Shown: positions 1 to 6,006 of the stretch, in pieces
Layout of the letters: the number at the start of each line of letters is the position of its first letter
Numbering within the stretch: the stretch's first letter is position 1
Assembly (NCBI GenBank): GCA_030426295.1
Contig: JAUHYY010000060.1
Location: 1 to 6,456, forward strand
Direction of reading: 5' to 3'
Length of the DNA: 6,456 bases
Origin: a bacterium
GTDB lineage: Bacteria; Patescibacteriota; Gracilibacteria; UBA1369; GCA-2718715
Position numbers and translations under genes: made by a program
The notes under the pieces: model-generated
Databases searched by the model: none
What the model was told of the DNA's origin: nothing
Seen by the model: the letters and a program-made list of their open reading frames with translations, nothing else

Positions 1-36
1 ATATACAGACTCATAAAATCTTAGTCAACAGCAATC

Positions 37-75
37 TTGATAATTGAGAAATTTCCAGCTATAAGATAATATCTT
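37..75 (+). promoter_or_regulatory. Predicted promoter of hrcA-grpE, with a short palindrome at the start-site region
   Basis: A -35-like TTGATA at 37-42 is followed, after 17 nt, by a -10-like TATAAG at 60-65. Each matches the sigma70 consensus at five of six positions with ideal spacing. The transcript would begin near 72, giving a leader of about 22 nt before the ATG at 94. AAGATA-A-TATCTT at 63-75 forms a 13-nt palindrome over the -10 and the likely start site, and could be an operator. No TTAGCACTC or GAGTGCTAA half-site, the usual HrcA target, is present in 1-93. Prediction only; alternative -10 hexamers overlap here, such as GATAAT at 65-70. Confidence 0.55.
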
Positions 76-93
76 CAGCGAACTAACAAAACT

Positions 94-816
94 ATGAAAA
101 ACAGACAAAAACTTATATTACAGGCAATAATTAACGAATTCATTCAAACAGCCCAACCTGTTGGATCTAAAACAATCCTCGTTAGCTATAACTTCGATGT
201 AAGCGCAGCCACTGTAAGAAACGAAATGGCAAAGCTCGAAAAAGAAGGACTAATCACCCAACCTCATACATCAGCAGGTAGAATTCCAACAGATCTTGGA
301 TACAGAGTTTTCGTAAACGACATAATGGACTTCGAAAAAGTAAAAGAACAAGCCAAAGACACAATTCTCGACATCCAAAATCAATTCAAGAAAAATAAAC
401 TTAAAAGAAAAGTACAAGAAGCAGTTTCAATCCTATCTAACGCAACTACAAACGTAGGATTCGCAACACTACCTGAAAGCCGAACATTCTACCTTGGGCT
501 ATCAAACGTACTCAAAAAGCCAGAATTCCTTTCTGACCCAATGCAAGCAAGCCAAGTAGTAGAAGTACTCGAAAACAATGACAACTTTCTACAAATTCTA
601 AGTTCACTAGACATTAGCGACCAACTTGAGATATTTATAGGACAAGAAAATCTTCTCGAACAAATCCAAAGTTGCGCAATGCTAATCGGAAGGTACAAAA
701 TAGATGACTATGAAGGATTTATCGGTATACTTGGTCCGAAAAGAATGAACTACCCTTACAATTCAGTAATTTTACAAGAAGTATTAAATCTAATTAATTC
801 AGAAACAAATGAATAA
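94..816 (+). CDS. hrcA: Heat-inducible transcription repressor HrcA, compact form
   Basis: HrcA is the DNA-binding repressor of class I heat-shock genes and acts at CIRCE operators; in known systems GroEL activity modulates it. The N-terminal winged helix-turn-helix is clear: PVGSKT at residues 22-27, VSAATVRNEMAKLEKEGLI at 36-54 and the signature PHTSAGRIPT at 57-66, then GYR at 69-71. Further family blocks are the LS..TTN segment (114-120), a GLSNVLKKPEF stretch (135-145), FIGQEN (181-186) and GILGPKRMNYP (211-221). At 240 aa it is about 100 residues shorter than typical HrcA (roughly 340). The missing part lies in the middle, between the two halves of the GAF-like domain, where the inserted dimerisation domain normally sits. 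The ATG at 94 places the HTH as in the family. No Shine-Dalgarno is visible. It overlaps grpE by 8 nt, and a perfect CIRCE before dnaK in this window supports the role. Confidence 0.95.
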   Translation: MKNRQKLILQAIINEFIQTAQPVGSKTILVSYNFDVSAATVRNEMAKLEKEGLITQPHTSAGRIPTDLGYRVFVNDIMDFEKVKEQAKDTILDIQNQFKKNKLKRKVQEAVSILSNATTNVGFATLPESRTFYLGLSNVLKKPEFLSDPMQASQVVEVLENNDNFLQILSSLDISDQLEIFIGQENLLEQIQSCAMLIGRYKIDDYEGFIGILGPKRMNYPYNSVILQEVLNLINSETNE

Positions 817-1249
817 CGAAGAAAAAACACCAGAACAACAACTCGAAGACATGACTAACGTTGCAAAACGTGCAATGGCTGACCTTGCAAACTTCAAGCG
901 ACAAGCAGCTGAAGAAAGAACTCAACTAATGGCTATGGGTAAAATCACAGTTCTCACAGAACTTCTGCCAGTAGTAGATAACCTAAGCCGAGCCTTCGCA
1001 CATGTACCAGAAGACCTAAAAGATAACGACTGGGTGAAAGGCGTTCAAAATGTAAAAACTCAATTCGAAGGACTCTTAAGCGCAAGCGGACTTGAAGAAA
1101 TCCCAACAACAGGCCCAATCAACCCAAACCTACACGAAGTAGTTACTACAGCACCAGGAGAAACAGACCAAATAGTCGAAACACTCGAAAAGGGATACAC
1201 CTTCAACGGTAAAGTAATGCGTGCAGCAAAAGTAGTTGCAGGGCAATAA
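809..1249 (+). CDS. grpE: GrpE, nucleotide exchange factor of DnaK
   Basis: GrpE is the cytoplasmic dimer that releases ADP from DnaK and resets the Hsp70 cycle. Family blocks appear in order: ADLANFKRQAAEER (residues 24-37), the end of the coiled-coil helix; ELLPVVDNLSRAF (51-63) in the four-helix-bundle region; then the beta-domain signature INPNLHEVV (104-112) and the C-terminal GYTFNGKVMRAAKVV (129-143). At 146 aa it is short (E. coli GrpE is 197). The difference is mainly in the N-terminal disordered and long-helix part, while the DnaK-binding beta domain is intact. The ATG lies inside the end of hrcA (ATGAATAA, overlap 809-816), which suggests coupled translation in one operon. The TAA stop is immediately followed, with no spacer, by the stop of a convergent gene. 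Confidence 0.95.
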   Translation: MNNEEKTPEQQLEDMTNVAKRAMADLANFKRQAAEERTQLMAMGKITVLTELLPVVDNLSRAFAHVPEDLKDNDWVKGVQNVKTQFEGLLSASGLEEIPTTGPINPNLHEVVTTAPGETDQIVETLEKGYTFNGKVMRAAKVVAGQ

Positions 1250-2458
1250 TTACAGCCTACTACTTGGTCTTAATTGACTCAAACCACACCTTGCTGCATG
1301 ACTATTTATTAAATAATTCTTATAATCATCCAAGGAATAAGTAGCAGTTGGATGCTCAACCGAATTTACAACATCTAAACTCCTTGGAGTTATAACAATT
1401 ACATTAAACCGATCAGAGAGGTCTCGAACTAGATCAGTTACATGAAAAGCGCCAACAGAAAATACGGAAGAACCAGTATTCCCTTCATAAAAATCAAAAA
1501 TATTTTGAGAGAAAGTAGCACTTCTGCCTTGAATTTTGGCATACTCAAGCTCAGCAAGCTCCTGAATCAAATCTAAATATCCCGGATAACTATCAATAAT
1601 ATCTAAGTATACTCTTCTCAAATCTTCTTCAGAATAATGCTGAACAATTTCACTCAATTGTCTACTAACATCATTTAAATAACTACCATCACTCATACGA
1701 GATTCATCGACATCAACACCAAATCTCGTTAACAAATCTTGATGAATTGACCTCATAAAAACCCCAACTCTTCCATAAGCATATCTCGTTCGATTACGTC
1801 TATCTGACATATCTTGGAATGCATCATCAACCCCTAGAGAGTTTAAGTCATCACCATATATAGCTTCAGCAGCAATATACGATCGGTCAATCAATCCAGT
1901 TGCTCTATATTGAGGTAATGCATTTACTGGATCCTCACCCATTTCAGGAATATCTGTTTCATGATCAAATGTAACACCATAACTAACTCCCTCAGCAAAC
2001 AAATGTCTTAAGCCAATTCTTCTTAACTGATGGATAATATTTAAACCTTCTTCCTGGATATCATATATCTCTCTAACAACTTCAGGATCAGAATGCACAG
2101 GAGTATGCTTATTAGCAATAATATAAATATCTTCCCTACCTGGATCAAAATCACTCATATAATAAACACCTCCAAACTCAGATATAAGTTCTGGTAATAA
2201 TTCCGGGAGATCGCTTCTTTCATAATCAATATCTTCAGATCTCGTATCAAATAAACCTAATTCTTCTTCCTCAACTGACTCAAGTTCAGGCTCAGTTACT
2301 ACTACTCTAGTAGTTGCCTCACTATTTTCAGAAGAATTTTGTCTGCAAGCTGAGAAGGCCGCAATTGAAAATGATAAGATTAATGCTGAAACAAGTTTAT
2401 AGTTTGTAACTTTCTCAGGCACAAAAGATGAATGATTATTTCCTGGAAATTTCTCCAT
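1250..2458 (-). CDS. Predicted lipoprotein, TraB/GumN/Tiki- or EreA/ChaN-like
   Basis: This 402-aa protein has a hydrophobic stretch at residues 22-37 ending in FSAC, with Cys38 as the likely lipidated residue, so it is predicted to be an exported lipoprotein. An acidic, low-complexity linker follows (about 40-90). The folded part carries ANKHTPVH (115-122), an AEG glutamate (Glu156), AAEAIYGDD (196-204), GRSATFSQNI (311-320) and VGAFH (335-339). This order of His, Glu, Arg and Gly-x-x-His motifs resembles the TraB/GumN/Tiki group and related EreA/ChaN-like hydrolase folds. The reaction is unknown; peptidase or esterase activity would be a guess. The start is uncertain: a GTG at 2422 (residue 13) would give a more typical 26-residue signal peptide than the ATG at 2458. 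It is convergent to grpE with zero spacing. No link to heat shock is evident apart from location. Confidence 0.7.
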   Translation of the reverse strand: MEKFPGNNHSSFVPEKVTNYKLVSALILSFSIAAFSACRQNSSENSEATTRVVVTEPELESVEEEELGLFDTRSEDIDYERSDLPELLPELISEFGGVYYMSDFDPGREDIYIIANKHTPVHSDPEVVREIYDIQEEGLNIIHQLRRIGLRHLFAEGVSYGVTFDHETDIPEMGEDPVNALPQYRATGLIDRSYIAAEAIYGDDLNSLGVDDAFQDMSDRRNRTRYAYGRVGVFMRSIHQDLLTRFGVDVDESRMSDGSYLNDVSRQLSEIVQHYSEEDLRRVYLDIIDSYPGYLDLIQELAELEYAKIQGRSATFSQNIFDFYEGNTGSSVFSVGAFHVTDLVRDLSDRFNVIVITPRSLDVVNSVEHPTATYSLDDYKNYLINSHAARCGLSQLRPSSRL

Positions 2459-2487
2459 AAATTGACTTTTATAATACTGAAGACACT

Positions 2488-2515
2488 AAGATAACAGAGT
2501 ATAGCGATTTGTCAA
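2488..2515 (-). promoter_or_regulatory. Predicted promoter of the minus-strand lipoprotein gene
   Basis: On the minus strand a perfect -35 TTGACA (2515 down to 2510) is followed, after 16 nt, by TATCTT (2493 down to 2488), a four-of-six match to the -10 consensus. Transcription would start near 2481, giving a leader of about 22 nt to the ATG at 2458. A TATTAT at 2476-2471 is a better -10 hexamer but lacks a matching -35. The perfect -35 makes some promoter here likely; the exact start site is uncertain. Confidence 0.5.
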
Positions 2516-2519
2516 ATCG
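2505..2519. repeat. Perfect 15-nt palindrome overlapping the lipoprotein -35 box
   Basis: CGATTTG-T-CAAATCG has two perfect 7-nt arms around one central base. It covers the minus-strand -35 hexamer (2510-2515), a position where a bound dimeric regulator would block RNA polymerase. It does not match CIRCE. No second copy was noticed in the window. Confidence 0.5.
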
Positions 2520-2591
2520 TATACACAAAAATAAAGAGTAAAACATAGCTACAAAACCTACAAAGATAAAAGAATATTGATCCAACAATAT

Positions 2592-2633
2592 TTGATATAG
2601 ATCATTTGACATCTATAATTTGAATGATATTCT
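2592..2633 (+). promoter_or_regulatory. Predicted tandem promoters of the 105-aa gene
   Basis: Two overlapping sigma70-type promoters are visible. The first is TTGATA (2592-2597), 16 nt, then a perfect TATAAT (2614-2619), which would start near 2626 and leave a leader of about 35 nt before the ATG at 2661. The second is a perfect TTGACA (2606-2611), 16 nt, then TATTCT (2628-2633), starting near 2640. Both point to the small gene and, through it, to dnaK. Neither contains a CIRCE. Confidence 0.6.
2596..2617. repeat. Inverted repeat inside the small-gene promoter
   Basis: TATAGAT (2596-2602) and ATCTATA (2611-2617) are perfect inverted 7-nt arms separated by 8 nt. The right arm overlaps the TATAAT -10 and the left arm overlaps the end of the upstream -35. 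The geometry suits an operator, but arms this AT-rich can arise by chance. Confidence 0.35.
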
Positions 2634-2660
2634 AATCAACCATTTTTTTAAATAGATACA

Positions 2661-2978
2661 ATGACAAGATTTAGAACAGATCAAGCACCAGAAGCAGGAA
2701 GAAAAGGCCAACCAGAAGAATGCCCTGAGTATACAATAAGAGAAGGTTTAGAAACCGGCACTATTGTCCAAGAAGAAACACCAATAGTAGAGGTCAGCCA
2801 TGGAACATTAGGACGAATTGCCATGATTGAAAGCCTAGAAGATGACCGACCTGACAATCCCTCACTATTTGAAATAACTTTAGCTGATCCAAATCTTGAT
2901 AGAGTTTTAGATACAGAAAGAATGTCGAATATTGCTATGCAACGAAAGAGGTATCCAGTTGTTAAAGATAAGAAATAA
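2661..2978 (+). CDS. Hypothetical 105-aa protein upstream of dnaK
   Basis: I do not recognise a family. The product is small and highly charged, with no signal peptide or membrane segment, so it is probably cytoplasmic. The N-terminal third is rich in Glu, Arg and Pro. The middle (about 32-75) reads like a small beta-rich domain: GTIVQEETPIVEV, GTLGRIAMIESLE, then SLFEITLADPNLDRVLD. The tail is basic (RKRYPVVKDKK). The plus strand is preferred over a 102-aa open frame on the opposite strand (2681-2989) because good promoters precede it, its composition resembles a soluble protein, and the minus-strand frame would read into the lipoprotein promoter region from nothing recognisable. No Shine-Dalgarno precedes the ATG. 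Its stop lies 13 nt before the dnaK -35 with no terminator between, so it may be co-transcribed with dnaK. A role in chaperone function or its control is only suggested by position. Confidence 0.6.
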   Translation: MTRFRTDQAPEAGRKGQPEECPEYTIREGLETGTIVQEETPIVEVSHGTLGRIAMIESLEDDRPDNPSLFEITLADPNLDRVLDTERMSNIAMQRKRYPVVKDKK

Positions 2979-2991
2979 TTAAAAATCACCC

Positions 2992-3020
2992 TTGACCATC
3001 AATTATTAGCACTCTATAAT
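2992..3020 (+). promoter_or_regulatory. dnaK promoter (sigma70-type)
   Basis: TTGACC (2992-2997) and a perfect TATAAT (3015-3020) are separated by exactly 17 nt, giving a near-consensus housekeeping promoter. Transcription should start near 3027. The -10 box occupies most of the spacer of the CIRCE operator, so HrcA binding would directly exclude RNA polymerase. Confidence 0.8.
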
Positions 3021-3032
3021 CTAGAGTGCTAA
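3006..3032. promoter_or_regulatory. CIRCE operator (HrcA binding site) of dnaK
   Basis: TTAGCACTC (3006-3014), a 9-nt spacer (3015-3023) and GAGTGCTAA (3024-3032) reproduce the canonical CIRCE inverted repeat with no mismatch in either arm. CIRCE is the known binding site of HrcA, whose gene is in the same window. It spans the -10 box and the predicted transcription start of dnaK. It is the only copy I see in the window. Confidence 0.97.
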
Positions 3033-3075
3033 TTTAGTTATGAAACAAATAAATCAAAAATTTAATCTTAATACT

Positions 3076-4992
3076 ATGAATAGAATAATTGGTATCGATC
3101 TCGGTACAACAAATTCCTGTGTAGCTGCTATGCAAGGTGGAGAAGCAACTGTTATCCCCTCTGCGGAAGGTACAAGAACAACTCCTTCTATCGTTGCCTA
3201 TAAAGGTGATGAGAGAATTGTAGGTGTACCAGCAAAAAGACAAGCTGTTACAAATCCAGAAAATACTATTTTTTCTGCAAAAAGATTGATTGGTCATACT
3301 TATAAAGAAGTAGAAGGACTAATCAAAAAACTTCCTTTTAAAGTAGTTAAAGGTAAAAAAGGAGAAGCTGAAATTGAGCTAAATGGTAAACAGTACAGAC
3401 CAGCTGAAATCTCAGCTATGGTTCTACAAAAACTTAAGGCCGATGCTGAAGCTTTCTTAGGTGAAGAAGTAACAGAAGCAGTAATTACTGTACCTGCATA
3501 CTTCAACGATGCACAAAGACAAGCTACAAAAGATGCTGGTAAAATTGCCGGTCTAGAAGTTAAAAGAATCATTAACGAGCCAACTGCTGCTGCCCTTGCT
3601 TACGGTATGGACAAAACTGGTGGCGACAAAAAAGTAGTTGTTTACGATCTTGGTGGTGGTACTTTCGATGTATCTATCCTAGAAATAGCTGACGTAGGTG
3701 GAGACAAACAAATCGAAGTAATCGCGACAAATGGTGATACACAACTTGGTGGTGACGATTTCGATAACACAATCACAGAATGGATTCTTGACGAATTCAA
3801 AAAACAAGAAGGTGTTGATCTTCATACTGACAAAGCTGCACTTCAAAGAATTAAAGAAGCTGCTGAAAAAGCTAAAATCGAGCTTTCAACAACTCATGAA
3901 ACTGAAATTAACCTACCATTCATCACAGCTGATGCAGACGGTGCTAAGCATCTAAACATCAAACTATCTAGATCAAAACTAGAAGACCTAGTTGCATCAA
4001 TTGTAGAAAAAACTTTTGAACCATGCAGAAAAGCACTTAAAGATTCTAAATTATTCGAATCAGACATCCACGAAGTTATCTTAGTTGGAGGTATGACTAG
4101 AATGCCTTTAGTACAAGAAAAAGTTAAAGAATTATTTGGTAAAGATCCTCACAGAGGTCTAAACCCAGATGAAGTAGTTGCTTTAGGTGCAGGAATCCAA
4201 GGTGGTGTACTTCAAGGAGACGTTAAAGATATTCTTCTTCTAGACGTTACTCCGTTAACCCTAGGTATCGAAACTATGGGGGGTGTATCAACTCCATTAA
4301 TAGAAAGAAACTCAACAATCCCAACTAGTAAGTCACAGGTATTCTCCACTGCAGCAGACAACCAACCATCGGTAGAAGTACACGTTCTACAAGGTGAAAG
4401 ATCTATGGCTACTGACAATAAATCTCTTGGACGATTCACATTAGACGGAATTCCACCTGCTCCTCGAGGAGTTCCACAAATCGAAGTAACATTCGATCTT
4501 GATGCTAACGGTATTCTTAACGTTAAAGCCGTAGATAAAGGAACAGGTAAAGAACAAAAAATCACTATTACAGGTTCAAGCGGACTTTCTGAAGAGGAAG
4601 TAGAAAAGATGAGAGAAGAAGCAGAAAAATTCGCCGAAGAAGATGCTAAGAAAAAAGAAACTATCGAAGTAAGAAACCAAGCAGAATCTCTAGTTTTTCA
4701 AACAGAAAAAACTCTAAAAGAAAACGACGACAAGATCCCTGCCGAAGTTGGTCAAACTGTAACCGAAAAAGTAGAAGCTCTTAAAGAAGTTCTAAAAAAT
4801 GAAGATGCAGATACAGAAGCTATCAAATCTTCAATGGAAGAACTAAACCAAGAAATTCAAAAAATCGGTGAAGCAATGTACCAACAACCAGGCGCAGAAG
4901 CTGGAGCCGAAGAAGACGACTCAGTCAGAGTTAAAGATGTTTCAGAAGACGAAACAGTCGAAGGCGAAGTAGTTGAAGAAGACAAAGAATAG
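3076..4992 (+). CDS. dnaK: Chaperone protein DnaK (Hsp70)
   Basis: This is the ATP-dependent Hsp70 chaperone, partner of GrpE and DnaJ. Numbered from the ATG at 3076, it has 638 residues. The nucleotide-binding domain shows IIGIDLGTTNS (4-14), Lys70 (catalytic Lys equivalent), INEPTAAALAYG (166-177), the phosphate-2 loop DLGGGTFDVS (191-200) and EVILVGGMTRMP (333-344). The interdomain linker is ILLLDVTPLTLGIET (386-400). The substrate-binding beta domain, helical lid and an acidic C-terminal tail (EGEVVEEDKE) follow. The region after Lys70 (about 74-100) contains the longer insert typical of diderm-type DnaK and absent from Bacillus DnaK. An in-frame ATG at 3040 would add 12 residues. The 3076 start is preferred because DnaK usually begins two to four residues before IIGIDLG and because the 3040 start would leave only about 13 nt of leader. 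Regulation is by CIRCE/HrcA, and an intrinsic terminator follows. Confidence 0.97.
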   Translation: MNRIIGIDLGTTNSCVAAMQGGEATVIPSAEGTRTTPSIVAYKGDERIVGVPAKRQAVTNPENTIFSAKRLIGHTYKEVEGLIKKLPFKVVKGKKGEAEIELNGKQYRPAEISAMVLQKLKADAEAFLGEEVTEAVITVPAYFNDAQRQATKDAGKIAGLEVKRIINEPTAAALAYGMDKTGGDKKVVVYDLGGGTFDVSILEIADVGGDKQIEVIATNGDTQLGGDDFDNTITEWILDEFKKQEGVDLHTDKAALQRIKEAAEKAKIELSTTHETEINLPFITADADGAKHLNIKLSRSKLEDLVASIVEKTFEPCRKALKDSKLFESDIHEVILVGGMTRMPLVQEKVKELFGKDPHRGLNPDEVVALGAGIQGGVLQGDVKDILLLDVTPLTLGIETMGGVSTPLIERNSTIPTSKSQVFSTAADNQPSVEVHVLQGERSMATDNKSLGRFTLDGIPPAPRGVPQIEVTFDLDANGILNVKAVDKGTGKEQKITITGSSGLSEEEVEKMREEAEKFAEEDAKKKETIEVRNQAESLVFQTEKTLKENDDKIPAEVGQTVTEKVEALKEVLKNEDADTEAIKSSMEELNQEIQKIGEAMYQQPGAEAGAEEDDSVRVKDVSEDETVEGEVVEEDKE

Positions 4993-5014
4993 CAAATAGC
5001 TAATCACAATAATT

Positions 5015-5044
5015 AAAAGCCTCAGCAAATGCTGGGGCTTTTTT
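5015..5044 (+). terminator. Intrinsic terminator of dnaK
   Basis: AAAAGCCTCAGC (5015-5026) pairs with GCTGGGGCTTTT (5031-5042) around an AAAT loop, with one G-T wobble. The stem is 12 bp including A-T closing pairs, and a run of six T (5039-5044) follows. It lies 22 nt after the dnaK stop and ends the heat-shock unit. Confidence 0.92.
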
Positions 5045-5045
5045 G

Positions 5046-5054
5046 TGCTAAAAT
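5046..5054 (+). promoter_or_regulatory. Predicted extended -10 promoter of the DUF1697 operon, possibly leaderless
   Basis: TGC-TAAAAT (5046-5054) is an extended -10 element (TGn plus a five-of-six -10 hexamer) directly after the dnaK terminator T-run. No good -35 is present; it would fall within the terminator stem and loop. The hexamer ends 6 nt before the ATG at 5061, so transcription would begin at or within a base or two of the start codon, giving a leaderless mRNA. Confidence 0.45.
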
Positions 5055-5060
5055 AAACAT

Positions 5061-5588
5061 ATGAACAAATACATCTGCTTACTTAGAGGAATCAACGTTG
5101 GAGGCCATAACAAAATCAAAATGGTTGATCTTAAAATAGCTTTAGAAAAGGCAAACCTGAAAAACATCGAAACTTATATTCAAAGTGGCAACATAGTTTT
5201 CGAATCAGAAGAAAAAAATCTAGAAAACAAAATCGCTAAATCTATAAAAGAAAATTTCAAACTAGAAATAAAAGTTATGGTTATTTCATTTGAGGAATTT
5301 GAAAAAACAATAAAAGATAATCCATTCCAAAATGAAGACCCAAAATTTTCGAATATAAGCTTTTTATCTAATAAACCAGACCTAACACTCATCGATACTC
5401 TTCTACCCTACTTAAAAAACGAAAAAATCAAACTCAATGAAAAAGCACTATATATTTTCTATACTGACGGCCAAGCAAAAACTAAACTGACAAATAATAT
5501 AATAGAAAGTAAACTTAACGTGACTGCAACAAATAGAAATTTAAATACATGTAATAAGTTAATCGAAATGGGAAATGAATTTAATTAA
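5061..5588 (+). CDS. DUF1697 family protein
   Basis: This 175-aa protein matches the DUF1697 family along its whole length. It has the N-terminal LLRGINVGGHNKIKM (7-21), QSGNIVF (41-47), the DNPF turn (86-89), and a C-terminal DGQAKTKLT (136-144) followed by TATNRNLNTCNKL (155-167). The last corresponds to the family's usual T-x-RN-x-NT-x-x-KL block. The length is typical. DUF1697 proteins are small cytoplasmic proteins of unknown biochemical role, widespread in bacteria, so no function is assigned. The ATG at 5061 is only 16 nt after the dnaK terminator T-run and lacks a Shine-Dalgarno. The 3' end overlaps the next gene by 14 nt, so the two are almost certainly co-transcribed. Confidence 0.9.
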   Translation: MNKYICLLRGINVGGHNKIKMVDLKIALEKANLKNIETYIQSGNIVFESEEKNLENKIAKSIKENFKLEIKVMVISFEEFEKTIKDNPFQNEDPKFSNISFLSNKPDLTLIDTLLPYLKNEKIKLNEKALYIFYTDGQAKTKLTNNIIESKLNVTATNRNLNTCNKLIEMGNEFN

Positions 5589-6006
5589 AAAATCAAAGAT
5601 AGCTAAAATAGAAGAAACAAAATACGATCACCCAATGAATCCAAAAGCTACGCGTTTTTCAAAAAAAATTAGTGCAGATTTAGAATCTATCGGAGTTCAT
5701 ATTGCAAGAGTTGAACCGGGCAAAGAATCTACAGCATTACATTCACATTATGAAGAAGATGAATGTATTTACATACTAGAAGGTAGTGGAATTTCTATTA
5801 TTGAAAACGTATATGAAAAAATAGAAACCGGAGACTTCATCGCATACCCCAAAAAAGGGGCAGCACATAAATTAATAAACACAGGTAAAACGGACTTAGT
5901 TTACTTAATGATTGGTGAACATAAAGAAAACGAAACAGTAATTTATCCTGAAGCAAAAAAAATAATGAATAGAATTGGAACCAATAAAATTTACAATGAT
6001 TTATAA
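5575..6006 (+). CDS. Single-domain cupin protein
   Basis: This 143-aa protein has one complete cupin beta-barrel. Motif 1 runs from Gly49 to Gly70 with His56, His58 and Glu63 in the classic G-x5-HxH-x4-E-x6-G spacing. Motif 2 runs from Gly86 to Asn102 with Pro92, Gly95, His98 and Asn102. The three histidines and the glutamate form the usual metal site, so it is probably a metal-binding protein. The substrate cannot be read from the sequence; cupins include isomerases, dioxygenases and sugar- or ligand-binding proteins. The ATG lies within the last codons of the DUF1697 gene (14-nt overlap, different frame), pointing to translational coupling. Its TAA abuts the ATG of the next gene. No signal peptide is seen, so it should be cytoplasmic. 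Confidence 0.88.
   Translation: MNLIKKSKIAKIEETKYDHPMNPKATRFSKKISADLESIGVHIARVEPGKESTALHSHYEEDECIYILEGSGISIIENVYEKIETGDFIAYPKKGAAHKLINTGKTDLVYLMIGEHKENETVIYPEAKKIMNRIGTNKIYNDL

Noticed and set aside
1..47. Possible 3' end of an upstream gene
   Set aside because: All three plus-strand frames hit a stop within the first 47 nt (14-16, 22-24 and 45-47). Too little sequence remains to say which, if any, is a real C-terminus.
1230..1265. Bidirectional terminator at the grpE/lipoprotein junction
   Set aside because: The AAGTAGT/ACTACTT arms are AT-rich with a 22-nt loop and no T-run on either strand, so I do not call it a terminator.
2681..2989. 102-aa open frame on the minus strand opposite the 105-aa gene
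   Set aside because: It starts inside the dnaK promoter region, has no promoter of its own that I can see, and overlaps a plus-strand frame with good promoters. Treated as an antisense shadow.
3034..4565. Several open frames antisense or out of frame within dnaK (3034-3297, 3300-3572, 3731-3955, 4212-4565)
   Set aside because: They fall wholly or almost wholly within a full-length, strongly conserved dnaK and show no recognisable domains.
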